DNA of 64,000 bases from NCBI RefSeq assembly GCF_001704415.2, contig NC_030808.1:135609089-135673088 (forward strand), read 5' to 3'. Origin of the DNA: Capra hircus. Taxonomy: Eukaryota; Chordata; Mammalia; Artiodactyla; Bovidae. Numbering within the stretch: position 1 is the stretch's first letter; every line of letters starts with the position of its first letter. Position numbers and translations under genes: made by a program. Under the pieces are notes generated by a model. It had not been told where the DNA came from. It did no database searches and saw only the letters and a program-made list of their open reading frames with translations. Positions 21,937-33,032 of the stretch are shown here, one piece after another.

Positions 21937-22298
21937 TTTTAAATATAAATTTATTTATTTTAATTGGAGGTTAATTACTTTACAGTATTGTATTGGTTTT
22001 GTCATACATCAACATGAATCTGCCACAGGTATACACGTGTTCCCCATCCTGAACCCCCCTCCCTCCTCCCTTCCCATATCATCCCTCTGGGTCGTCCCAG
22101 TGCACCAGCTCCAAGCATCCAGTATTATGCATCAAGCCTGGACTGGTGATTCGTTTCATATATGATATTATACATGTTTCAATGCCATTCTCCCAAATTA
22201 TCCCACCCTCACCCTCTCCCACAGAGTCCAAAAGACTGTTCTATACATCTGTGTCTCTTTTGCTGTCTCGAATACAGGGTTATCGTTACCATCTTTAT
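21937..22298 (-). mobile_element. Young ruminant L1 3'UTR, antisense, nested
   Basis: Antisense of the young L1 3' region: 'ttaattggaggttaattact', 'catacatcaacatgaatctg', 'gtcccagtgcaccagctcca' and 'gagtccaaaagactgttcta'. Inserted into the older L1, which resumes with 'tttatttttgtatatggt'. Confidence 0.85.
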
Positions 22299-22311
22299 TT
22301 TTGTATATGGT

Positions 22312-22522
22312 ATGAAAGTGAAAGAAAGTGAAGTCGCTCAGTCGTGTCTGACTCTTTGTGACCCCATGGACTATAGCCTATCAGGCTCCTCTGTCCATGG
22401 GATTTTCCAGGCAATAGTACTAGAGTGGATTGCCATTTCCTTCTCCAGCAGATCTTCCAACCCAGGGATGGAAGGTCTCCCACATTGTAGACAGATGTTT
22501 TACTGTCTGAGCCACCAGGTTC
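22312..22522 (-). mobile_element. Bov-tA SINE, antisense, nested in L1
   Basis: Body on the left ('cagtcgtgtctgactctttg'), tRNA-like head on the right ('actgtctgagccaccaggtt'). It lies close to the young L1 fragment in the same host L1. Confidence 0.88.
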
Positions 22523-24416
22523 TAATCTCATTGCTTTACATTTAACTGTCCAGTTTCCCCAGTGCTACTTGTTGAAAAGACTGTCTTTTATTCATTGTAT
22601 ATTCTTGCCTCCACTGTTGTAGATTAATTGACCATGTCTGTGTGGGGTTATATCTGGGCTCTCTATTCCATTCCATTGGTCTATGTATTTGTGCCAGTAC
22701 TATGCTATTTTGATTACTGTAGCCTTGTAGTATAGTCTGAGGTCTGGGTGGGTGGTATCTCCCGTTTTTTTTTTTTTTTTCTTACTTAAGACTGCTTTGT
22801 CAGTTTGGGGTCTTTTGTTGTTCCACATGAATTTTAGGATTATTTTCTAGTTCTGTGAAAAATGTCATGCATATTTTGGTAGGGATTGCATTGAACCTCT
22901 AGATTGTCTTGGGTAGTATGGTCATTTTAACAATATTAATTCTTCTAATCCAAGAGTATGGGGTATCTTTCCATTTCTTTGTATCATCTTCAGTTTCCTT
23001 CAACAATGTTTTATAGTTTTCAGAGTACAGGTCTTTCACCTCCTTGGTTAAGTTTATTCCTAGGTATTTTATTTCTGTTGATGTGATTTTAAACAGGATT
23101 TTTTTTTTAATCCCCTACTGACAGTTCATTATTAGTGTAGAGAAATGTAATGGATTTTTCTAATCTTGTACCCTGCTTTCTTGATGAATTCACTTATTCT
23201 AATAATTTTTGTGTGGAGACTTTAGGGTTTTCTATATAGAGTACCATGTCACCTGCAAACAATGATAGTTTTACTTCTTCCCTTCCATTTGGATGACTTT
23301 CATTTCTGTTTCTTGTATAACTACTGTGGCTAGGACTTCCAATATTATGTTAAATATAGGCAGCAAGAGTAGAAATCCTTATCTTGTTCTTGGATAAACC
23401 TAAGTAAAAGTAAAAGCTGTCAGCTTTTACCCATTGAGTATGATGCTGGCTGTGGGTTTGTCATAAATGGCCTTTATTATGTTAAGATGTGTTCCCTCTA
23501 TACCCACTTTGATAAGGTTTTTTTTTTTTAAATGATGAATGGATGTTGAATTTTGTGAAATGCTTTTTCTGTGACTATTGAGATGATCATGTAATTTTTA
23601 ATCCTTCCTTTTATTAATGTAGTATATCACATTGATTGATTTTCAAATGTTGAGACATCCTTGTGCCCCTGGAATAAATCCTACTTGGATCATGGTATAT
23701 GATCCTTTTTATGTTTTGCTGGATTTAGTTTGCTAATATTTTGTTGAGAATTTTTGCATTTATATTCATCATAGACAGTGGCCTACAATTGTATTTTCCT
23801 TGTAGTGTCTGTCTGGTTTTGGTATCAGGGAAATGGTGGCTTCATAGAATGAATTTGGAAGTGTCCTATCTTCTCCAATATTTTAAAATAGTTTGAGCAA
23901 GATAGGTATTAGTTCTTCTTTACATGTTTGGTAAGATTCCCCTATGAAGTCACCTGATCCTGAACTTTTGTTTTCTGGAAACTTTAAAAAAAATAACAAA
24001 TTCAATTTCACTACTTGTGATTAGTCTGTTCAAATTATCTATTTCTTCTTGATTACTCTTGGCACGCTGTATGTTTCTAAAAATCTGTCCATTTCTTCTA
24101 GGTTGTGCAATTTGTTGGCATACAACTGTTCATTTTTTTTTATGATTTTTTTTGTATCTCTGTGGCATACATTATTATTTCTCCTCTTTTATTTCTTATT
24201 TTAGCCGTCTCTCTTTTCTCTTTGGTGAGCCTGGCTAAAAGTTTACCAGTTTCAAATTTTTATTAAAACAAAACAAAACAAAAAACAAAACTCAGTTCTT
24301 GGTTTCCTTGATCTTTTGAATATATTTTTATTTGTATTTTATTTATTTCCTCTCTGATCTTTATTTATTTATTTTTTTGGCCAATTTTGAGCTTTGTCCA
24401 TTTTCCTAATTCTTTT

Positions 24417-24459
24417 TTAAAATATAAATTTATTTATTTTAATTGGAGGTTAATTACTT
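24417..24459 (-). mobile_element. 43-bp L1 3'-terminus micro-insertion
   Basis: Only the last ~40 bp of a young L1 in antisense ('aattggaggttaattact' preceded by its A/T tail). Flanked by the 18-bp duplication 'cattttcctaattctttt' (24399-24416) and 'cattttcctaactctttt' (24460-24477), one mismatch, both in host L1 sequence. Confidence 0.85.
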
Positions 24460-24984
24460 CATTTTCCTAACTCTTTTAGGTGGTAGACTAGGTTGTTTGA
24501 GACTTCTCTTGTTTCTTAAGGAAGGCCTGTATTGCTATAAACTTCTCTCTTGGGACTCTTTTGCTGCATCCCATTGATTTTGAAGTGTTGTGTTTCCATT
24601 TTCACTTGCCTTAAACGGTTTTCTAATTCCCCCTTTGATTTCTTCATCAACCCACTGGTTTTTCAAGCAGTATATTGTTTAGTTATCATATGTGTCATTT
24701 TTCCATTTTTCTTTCTGTAGTTGATTTCTAGTTTCATACCACTGTAGTTGGAAAAAATGCTTGATATACTTTCTATTCTTTTAAATTTCTTGAGACTTGT
24801 TTTGTGGCCTAGCTTGTAATCTCTTCTGGAGGACATTCCAGGTATACTTGAAAAGAATGTGTATTCTGCTATTTTTGGATGGAATATCCAATATCTGGTC
24901 TATTCTGTCTTAGAGTCCTGGTCTATTATGTTATTTAAGGCCATTAGTGCCTTACTGATTTTATTAAAGTCCCTTACTATTATA

Positions 24985-25205
24985 GGGCTTCCCTGGTGGC
25001 TCAGAGGTTAAAGCATCTGCCTGCAATGTGGGAGACCTGGGTTCGATCCCTGGGTTGGGAAGATCCCCTGGAGAAGGAAATGGCAACCCACTCCAGTATT
25101 CTTGCCTGGTGAATCCCATGGACGGAGGAGCCTGGTGGGCTACAGTCCACAGGGTCGCAAAGAGTCAGACACGACTGAGCGACTTCACTTCACTTCACTT
25201 CACTT
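24985..25205 (+). mobile_element. Bov-tA2 SINE
   Basis: Full length, head 'gggcttccctggtggctcag', tail (CACTT)n. The duplication 'ttactattata' (24974-24984) and 'ctactatcata' (25206-25216) agrees at 9 of 11 positions. Confidence 0.92.
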
Positions 25206-25520
25206 CTACTATCATAATATCATTGCTCATTTCTCCCATTATGTATGTTAGTATTTGCTTTATATATTTAGGTGCTTCTGTTTGGGGTGCATATATGTTA
25301 GTGAGTGTAACATCTTCTTGAGTTGATCCCATTATCATTATAGTGTCCTTCTTTGTGTTTGTTATAGCCTTTATTTAAAGTCTACTTTGTCTGACATGAG
25401 TTTTGCTACCCTCATTTTCTTGTCATTTCTATTTGCATGGGGTACTCTTTCCTGTCCTCTTATTTTCAATCTGTGTGTGTGCTTAGCCCTGAAGTAAGTC
25501 TCTTGTAGGGAGCATATTGA

Positions 25521-25769
25521 AAGGTCCTTTTTAAAAAACCAATCAGCCAACACTCATACTTTAAATGTGCAGTATACATCTATAAATCACTACTCTAACC
25601 AAGATATAGAAACTCTCTATACCCTAAGAAACTTGATACTCCTTTTTAGCCAATATTCCGGACTCAGAGCAACAATTTGTTCCAATTTCTACTACAGATT
25701 AGTTTTGTCTGTTTTTGAACCTCATATAAATAAAATAATTAGATATTAATTTTTTGTATGTTGACTTTA
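25521..25769. other. Probably old L1 fragment
   Basis: 'ctactacagattagttttgt' and 'tgaacctcatataaataaaa' resemble an old L1 segment. No gene seen. Confidence 0.3.
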
Positions 25770-26903
25770 TAGTTAGTTCAGTGGCTCAGTCATGCCTGAC
25801 TCTTTGCGACCCCATGAATTGCAGCACGCCAGGCCTCCCTGTCCATCACCAACTCCCAGAGTCCACCGAAACCCATGTCCATCGAGTCAGTGATGCCATC
25901 CAACCATCTCATCCTCTGTCGTCCCCTTCTCCTCCTGCCCTCAATCTTTCCCAGCATCAGGGTCTTTTCCAATGAGTCAGCTCTTCGCATCAGGTGGCCA
26001 AAGTTTCAATAGCAGTCCTTCCAGTGAACACCCAGGACTGATCTCCTTTAGGATGGACTGGTTGGATCTCCTTGCAGTCCAAGGGACTCTCAAGAGTCTT
26101 CTCCAACACCATAGTTCAAAAGCATCAATTCTTCAGTGCTCATCTTTCTTTATAGTCCAACTCACATCCATACATTACTACTGGAAAAACCATAGCCTTG
26201 ACTAGACGGACCTTTGTTGGCAAAGTAATGTCTCTGCTTTTGAATATGCTATCTAGGTTGGGCATAACTTTCCTTCCAAGGAGTAAGCATCTTTTAATTT
26301 CATGGCTGCAATCACCATCTGCAGTGATTTTGGAGCCCAGAAAAATAAAGTTAGCCACTGTTTCCACTGTTTCCCCCTCTATTTCCCATGAAGTGATGGG
26401 ACCGGATGCCATGATCTTTGTTTTCTGAATGTTGAGCTTTAAGCCAATTTTTTCACTCTCCTCTTTCACTTTCATCAAGAGGCTCTTTAGTTCTTCTTCA
26501 CTTTCTGCCATAAGGGTAGTGTCATCTGCATATCTGAGGTTATTGATATTTCTCCTGGCAATCTTAATTCCAGCTTGTGGTTCTTCCAGCCCAGTGTTTC
26601 TCATGATGTACTCTGCATATAAGTTAAGTAAGCAGGGTGACAGTATACAGCCTTGAGGTAGCTCTTTTCCTGTTTGGAACCAGTCTGTTGTTCCAGGTTC
26701 AGTTCTAACTGTCGCTTCCTGACCTGCATACAGGTTTCTCAAGAGGCAGGTCAGGTGGTCTGGTTTGCCCATCTCTTTCAGAATTTTCCACAGTTTATTG
26801 TGATCCACACAGTCAAAGGGTTTGGCATAGTCAATAAAGCAGAAATAGATGTTTTTCTGGAATTCTCTTGCTATTTCGATGATCCAGCAGATGTTGGCAA
26901 TTT
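25770..26903 (-). mobile_element. BovB RT to 3' end, antisense
   Basis: The minus strand keeps an open frame of about 260 codons (26943 down to 26140). RT motifs in order: 'FIDYAKPFDCVDHNKLW', 'LPQGCILSPCLLNLYAEY' (the QG motif), and the catalytic 'NNLRYADDTTLMAE' with YADD intact, then 'GLKLNIQKTKIM' and the thumb-like 'SKITADGDCSHEIKR'. After that the frame is lost (CELDYKER). The 3' ACTGA end lies at 25770-25790. N-terminal endonuclease sequence is absent. The copy ends abruptly at 26903 against an oppositely oriented BovB 5' part. Confidence 0.9.
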
Positions 26904-27607
26904 GTTCTGACAGGATGTGGTCCACTGGAGAAGGGAATGGCAAACCACTTCAGTATTCTTGCCCTGAGAACCCCATGAACAGTATGAAAAGGCAAAAAGA
27001 TAGGGACACTGAAAGCTGAACTTCCCAGGTTGGTAGGTGCCCAATATGCTACTAGAGATCAGTGGAGAAATAACTTCAGAGAGAATGAAGAGATGGAGCC
27101 AAAGCAAAAACAACACCCACTTGTGGATGGGACTGGTGACAGAAGCAAGGTTCAGTGCTGTAAAGAGCCATATTGCATAGGAACCTGGAATGTTAGCTCC
27201 ATGAATCAAGGCAAATTGGAAGTGGTCAAACAGGAGATGGCAAGAGTGAACACTGACATTCTAGGAATCAGCAAACTAAGATGGACTGGAATGGGTGAAT
27301 TTAACTCAGATGACCATTATATCTACTATTGTGGACAGGAATCCTTTAGAAGAAATGAAGTAGTCATCAGTCAACAAGAGTCCAAAAGGCAGTACTTGGA
27401 TGCAATCTCAAAAACGACAGAATGACTTCTGTTCATTTCCAAGGCAAACCATTCACTATCACGGTAATCCAAGCCTATGCCCCAACCAGGAACACTGAAG
27501 AAGCTGAAGTTGAACAGTTCTATAAAGACTTACAAGACCTTCTAGAACTAACACCCAAAAAAGATGGTCTTTTCATTATAGGGGACTGGAATGCAATAGT
27601 AGGAAAT
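26904..27607 (+). mobile_element. BovB 5'UTR and endonuclease start
   Basis: Begins with 'ctgacaggatgtggtccact' (leader) and encodes the N-terminal part of the APE-like endonuclease: 'YCIGTWNVSSMNQGKLEVV' and 'GEFNSDDHYIYYCGQES'. The motif usually read as ISELKWTG is here ISKLRWTG, so the acidic residue is replaced by Lys. A frame break near 27422 is followed by 'NTEEAEVEQFYKDLQDLLE' and 'FIIGDWNAIVGN'. Dead. It lies head to head with the preceding BovB. Confidence 0.85.
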
Positions 27608-28195
27608 CTTTGACAAAGGAGGCAAGAATATACAATGGAGAAATGACAGTCTCTTCAATAAGGTGTGTTGGGAAAACAGGACAGCTACGTGTGAAAGACT
27701 GAAACTAGAACATTCTCTAAAACCAAAAACAAACTTAAAATGAATTCAAGACCTAAATATAAGACCAGATACTTTAAAACTCCTAGAGGAAAACACAGGC
27801 AGAACTCTTAGACATAAATCACAACAGTATCATTTTTGAATCCATCTCCTAGAGTCATGAAAGAAAAAACAACAAGAAAAGAACAAATTGGACCTAGTTA
27901 AACTTAAAAGCTTTTGCGCAGTGAAGGAAAGAAACCATCAGCAAAACAGAAGAATAACCTACAGAATGAGATAAAATATTTGCAGATAATGTGACTGATA
28001 AGGGATTAGTTTCCAAAATAAACAAACAGCCCAATATATAAAAAAAAAAAGAACAACCCAAACAGCAGGCTTATGAAAATATATAAACATCATATTTATT
28101 AGAGAAATGCAAATCAAAAGTGCAATTATTAAAGAAATGCATATTATTAGAGAAATGAAAATCAAAACTATAAAGCATACCGAACATTGATCAGA
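27608..28195 (+). mobile_element. L1 ORF2 C-terminal fragment
   Basis: Three-frame reading gives L1 ORF2 segments: 'CERLKLEHSLKPKTNLK', 'IQDLNIRPDTLKLLEENTG' and 'KNKLDLVKLKSFCAVKERN', with stops. A short tandem-like triplication around 'ttattagagaaatg' occurs at 28096-28165. The matching 3'UTR is probably the piece at 30303-30478, separated by the BovB. Confidence 0.75.
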
Positions 28196-28196
28196 A

Positions 28197-28520
28197 TGAA
28201 AGTGAAAGTGTTAGTCACTCAGAATCTGACTCTTTGCCACCTCATGGACTGCAGCCTGCCAGGCTCTTCTGTCCATGGAATTTTCCAGACAAGAATACTG
28301 GAAGTGAAGTTGCTCAGTTGTGTCCGACTCTTTGCGACCCCGTGGACTGTAGCCTACCAGGCTCCTCAATCCACGGAATTCTCCAGGCAGGAATACTGGA
28401 GTGGATTGCCAATTCCTTCTCCAGGGGATCTTCCCAACCCAGGGATCAAACCTGGGTCTCCCGCGTTATGGGCAGACGCTTTACTGTCTGAGCCACCAGA
28501 AGAATACTGGAGTGGGTAGC
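28197..28520 (-). mobile_element. Bov-tA, truncated, host of a second Bov-tA
   Basis: Outer antisense Bov-tA represented by 28197-28301 and 28500-28520. It stops in the middle of the body ('ggagtgggtagc') where BovB sequence begins, so its tRNA head was lost. Confidence 0.8.
28302..28499 (-). mobile_element. Bov-tA SINE inserted in a Bov-tA, perfect TSD
   Basis: Full antisense Bov-tA with head at the right ('actgtctgagccaccag'). The exact 11-bp duplication 'aagaatactgg' occurs at 28291-28301 and 28500-28510, inside the outer SINE. Confidence 0.92.
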
Positions 28521-30302
28521 TAAGAGATAAGAAAGCTTTCTTCAGCGATCAATGCAAAGAAATAGAGGAAAACAACAGAATGGGAAAGACTGGAGATCTC
28601 TTGAAGAAAATTAGAGATGGCAAGGGAACATTTCATGCAAAGATGGGCTCGATAAAGGACAGAAATGGTCTGGACCTAACAGAAGCAGAAGATATTCAGA
28701 AGAGGTGGCAAGAATACACGGAAGAACTGTACAAAAAAGATCTTCACGACCAAGATAATCATGATGATGTGATCACTAATCTAGAGCCAGACATCTTGGA
28801 ATGTGAAGTCAAGTGGGCCTTAGAAAGCATCAGTACAACAAAGCTAGTGGAGGTGACGGAATTCCAGTTGAGCTGTTTCAAATCCTGAAAGATGATGCTG
28901 TGAAAGTGCTGCACTCAATATGCCAGCAAGTTTGGAAAACTCAGCAGTGGCCACAGGAATGGAAAAGATTAGTTTTCATTCCAATCCCAAAGAAAGGCAA
29001 TGCAAAAGAATGTTCAAACTACTGCACAATTGCACTCATCTCACATGCTAGTAAAGTAATGCTCAAAATTCTCCAAACCAGGCTTCAGCAATACGTGAAC
29101 CGTGAACTCCCTGATGTTCAAGCTGGTTTTAGAAAAGGCAGAGGAACCAGAGATCAAATTGCCAACATCCGCTGGATCATGGAAAAAGCAAGAGAGTTCC
29201 AGAAAAACGTCTATTTCTGCTTTATTGACTATGCCAAAGCCTTTGACTGTGTGGATCACAATAAACTGTGGGAAATTCTGGAAGAGATGGGAATACCAGA
29301 CCACCTGAGCTGCCTCTTGAGAAATCTGTATGCAGGTCAGGAAGCAAGAGTTAGAACTGGACATGGAACAACAGACTGGTTCCAAATAGGAAACGGAGTA
29401 CGTCAAGGCTCTATACTGCCAACCTGCTTATTTAACTTATATGCAGAGTACATCATGAGAAACTCTGGGCTGGAAGAACCACAGCTGGAATTAAGATTGC
29501 TGGGAGAAATATCAATAACCTCAGATATGCAGATGACATCACCCTTATGGTAGAAAGTGAAGAAGAACTAAAGAGCCTCTTGATGAAAGTGAAAGTGGAG
29601 AGTGAAAAAATTGGCCTAAAGCTCAACATCCAGAAAACGAAGATCATGGCATCTGGTCCCATCACTTCATGGGAAATAGATGGGGAAACAGTGGAACAGT
29701 GTCAGACTTTATTTTTCTGGGCTCCAAAATCACTGCAGATGGTGACTGCAACCATGAAATTAAAAGATGCTTACTCCTTGGAAGGAAAGTTATGCCCAAC
29801 CTAGACAGCATATTCAAAAGCAGAGACATTACTTTGCCAACAAAGGTCCGTCTAGTCAAGGCTATGGTTTTTCCAGTAGTCATGTATGGATGTGAGAGTT
29901 GGACTATAAAGAAAGTTGAGTGCTGAAGAATTGATGCTTTTGAACTATGGTGTTGGAGAAGACTCTTGAGAGTCCTTTGGAGTGCAAGGAGATCCAATCA
30001 GCCCATCCTAAAGGAGATCAGTCCTGGGTGTTCATTGGAAGGAATGATGCTGAAGCTGAAAGTCCAAAACTTTGGCTACCTGATGTGAAGAGCTGACTCA
30101 CTGGAAAAGACCCTGACACTGGGAGGGATTGGGGGCAGGAGGAGAAAGGGATTACAGAGGCTGAGATAGCTGGAGGGCATCACCGACTTGCTGGACAGGA
30201 GTTTGGGTAAATTCCAGGAGATGGTGATGGACAGGGAGGCCTGGCGTGCTGCGATTCACGGGGTCTCAAAGAGTTGGACACGACTGAGCAACTGAACTGA
30301 AC
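28521..30302 (+). mobile_element. BovB linker, RT and 3' end
   Basis: Starts in the endonuclease-RT linker ('AFHAKMGSIKDRNG'-like frame, 28580-28888). After a frameshift near 28850 the RT frame (28813-29553) reads 'CFIDYAKAFDCVDHNKLWE' and 'VRQGSILPTCLFNLYAEY'. Another shift before the YADD site turns it into 'EISITSDMQM'. Further pieces follow in other frames ('SKITADGDCNHEIKR'). The ACTGA 3' end is at about 30283-30302. Length 1.8 kb against roughly 3 kb or more for a complete element. Confidence 0.9.
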
Positions 30303-30478
30303 TGATTGAATATTATAAGATACTCAATTTCTTGTATAACCTATACTGGAAAATAATCTGAAAAACAATAGGTAGATTGATAGTTATAGATACTGAATCA
30401 CTTTGCTATACCCCTAAGTGTGTACACCTGAAACTAATACAACATTTTAAATCATCCATGCTTTAATAAAAAGTTGCT
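30303..30478 (+). mobile_element. L1 3'UTR end
   Basis: 'gaatcactttgctatacccc' and 'acctgaaactaatacaacat' then 'aataaaaagtt' are the classic older L1 3' terminus in ruminants. It probably belongs to the L1 at 27608-28195, split by the BovB insertion. Confidence 0.7.
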
Positions 30479-30589
30479 TGTTTGAGGGAGGAAAAGACAT
30501 GAATATGAACTGAGGTTGAATAAATGTATGGAGAAAATTAAGTAGGGTCAGAAGATGAAGGGTATGATGTGGGATAGTCAGGAAGAGCC

Positions 30590-30790
30590 TCCATTGAGTG
30601 GAGAGGCCCTGAGGGATAATTTTTGGAAGAGCAACATGGAAGTCAGTGTGGCTGAACTAGAGCGGGGGTAAGGCAGGGAATAAACGAAGTCAGAGCAAAG
30701 GTCAATGGCATTGTTAATACTTGTGTTTTGCTCTAAGTGAACTGGAAATCCTAGAGAGTTTTGAGCATAGAAATAACACGTAATAACTAT
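30590..30790 (+). mobile_element. L2/CR1-type fragment
   Basis: 'aagtcagtgtggctgaacta' and 'gagagttttgagcatagaaa' follow the order of an old widely spread LINE segment. Weak. Confidence 0.3.
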
Positions 30791-32761
30791 TATATGTTTA
30801 TCATGTAATAACTATTACATGTTTAACATCATTTCCTCTGAACAGTATTTCTGCCCCCCCTTTTTAAGCCTTCTGGGAAATTCCATTATGTCTCAGTCCA
30901 CTCCAGACTCTGATTTAATGCTCTTTTTTTCTGAGCCACTCAGGCAGAGTTAGGTCTGAGGACGTCAATCCCAAATCCATTTCCCCTGGGCCAGCAGCCT
31001 CATTTCCTCATAGCCCACATTTCACTCTAGTCAGAAATTAGGCACATAGAGAAATAAGCAGACAGCACCTGCACTCCACATTTTTTCCCATTCTAACCCC
31101 ACCTTCCCTGCCACAGCCACATGAGAAGATTATGAGCAGCACACAGCCCTGTTATATGCACACTTCTGCCATGTGAGCAGGATAACATCCCAAGAGGCAG
31201 GCACCTTTTGACTAATGAGGGACGGAGCCACATTTTTCCCCCTGCTGTCCCCTGCAGGCACATAAGATCCTACTTTGCTCCTCCAATGATCCTTAGTGAG
31301 ACTGCATCCCAACTGTCCACAGTGGTGATCAGCTCAGTAACATATGTTCTTTCTCCCTTCCACTTTTTCACTCTTTCCAGTCGCCTACACAAGTTCCCTG
31401 AAACCACTCTCCAAAATTTAAGCCATATGTCAGCTTACTTTGGGGAGAAAAAAACAGGGTTAAAACATCCCTCTCCTTTCACCTTACTCTTCTCCTGCTT
31501 CTTTCAAAAAATTTCATGTCAGCTTCAGCCTCAAGGAACAGAAGACGAACACCAATAACCCCTTCTCTAGCAGGACCATACCCCACCCACTCCTGCTGGA
31601 CAGACCCAGCCACTGTCCTGGCTGATCTCAGGCACACGACTTTTCTCTGGCTACTTTCCTACATTCATAATAATTTTTTCCTTTCAACCATTTTTTCAAA
31701 GATCAGTTCAAATCTCAGTGATTTTCCTAACAGCTTGCTTCTCTAAATGGCCAAAGTGGAAGTTGTTCTGTTTGTGAGATCTCATCTGCTGTCTTATAAT
31801 AATTATTTCTGTGTGCTAAGTGTCCTTTCAACTTGATTATGGGATCCTTCAGGGAAGAAACACCATCTTACATTTCAATCACGGAATTATAAGACTTCAT
31901 GGTTGGGAAGAATCTCAAAACTCATTCATACAGGACCAGGATTACGATGCCATATCTGATTCTAACTTCATGACTTTCAGAGACTCACTTCATTTCTTTG
32001 GACCTGCAGAATGAGGATGAGCTCCAAGCCACTTCAAAAGTCAACCATTTCATGATTTCGTGAAAAGACAAATAGTTATTTCAACAAAGAAGGAACCAAC
32101 AAACAGCCCAAAGAGAGGAAATGACTCGCTCAGGTTCACAGACTCAATGGCCAAAATATAATTAGAAGTTCAATTTCTTGATCTCTAGCCTGCTGGGAGC
32201 TATTTTGGAAAGCCCTTTGACTCTCCTACAACACCACTATGAACCTCAAGAAAATGCTCAATGAAAACATACAGATTGACTTACTAAGAAACTAAACTCT
32301 CCAGAAAGATGCAACTGACCACAATCCTTGAATATTCTTAAACACTATTACTTATCACAGAATTGTACATTACTTCTCCATTTCAATTTCTAGGCACTGA
32401 TTCCTTTTATGCCATGCCAAAGGTTAGCTTTCATTTTACTTTGTTAATAAAGTCTTATTCTTAACTTTGGAACTGTCTGACAAGCTCTGCTGTCCCTGAC
32501 ATGTTTTTGATTTTCCACTTGCTCTTATCTTTTTCACAAAGACAAGTTATAGCAGAGGCATATTAATCTCTTTAGCCTTCTGTTTCCTTACCTGTAACCA
32601 AAAGTTGTGGAAATGAATGTTCTCTAAAGGTTTTTCTGACTTTAAGATTATTTGAGAAGATCTGACTTATCTCAGTCTATAGCAGAAGGAAGTAAAATGT
32701 GGAAACTGTGACCAAGATCTCTTATAATAATTAAACAAATAGTTAAAACTGCTAATTTCTG
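30791..32761. other. Unassigned DNA, 2 kb
   Basis: No recognisable gene. The stretch 31800-32170 has a composition that suggests an old repeat, but I cannot name it. A frame of 116 codons at 31208-31558 has no known domain. Confidence 0.35.
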
Positions 32762-32771
32762 TTTTGTCCTT

Positions 32772-33032
32772 CAGTTCAGTTCAGTTCAGTTGCTCTGTCG
32801 TGTCCGACTTTTTGTGACCCCATGAATCGCAGCATGCCAGGCCTCCCTGTCCATCACCAACTCCTGGAGTTCACTCAAACTCACATCCATCGAGTTGGTG
32901 ATGCCATCCAGCCATCTCATCTCTGTCGTCCCCTTCTCCTCCTGCCTCCAATCCCTCCCAGCATCAGAGTCTTTTCCAATGAGTCAACTCTTTGCATGAG
33001 GTGGCCAAAGTACTGGAGTTTCAGCTTCAGCA
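32772..33032 (-). mobile_element. BovB 3' end, antisense, perfect TSD
   Basis: 261-bp antisense BovB terminus with four ACTGA units at the left. The exact 10-bp duplication 'ttttgtcctt' occurs at 32762-32771 and 33033-33042. The clean duplication shows an authentic 5'-truncated insertion. Confidence 0.95.

Larger units (their letters stand above)
20488..25520 (-). mobile_element. Long antisense L1 (older L1M/L1MA-type)
   Basis: About 4.3 kb of L1 after removing nested insertions. The 3' end is at the left (T-rich tail near 20490, 'agttgatttacagtgtaacc'). Minus-strand translation near 20892-21086 shows the ORF2 C-terminal region (WPNNSTPGYISKEN). Further right come antisense ORF2 landmarks such as 'ggttgttttgg...'-type RT sequence, 'tttgctgcatcccattgatt' and 'ctactttgtctgacatgag'. 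Many stops; dead. It hosts a BovB fragment, a BOV-A2 dimer, a young L1 3'UTR, a Bov-tA, a 43-bp L1 tail and a Bov-tA2. Confidence 0.85.

Noticed and set aside
23401..23430. Short inverted repeat 'gtaaaagctgtcagctttta' as a regulatory hairpin
   Set aside because: Nine-bp arms inside an ancient antisense L1, a length expected by chance in several places of 64 kb.
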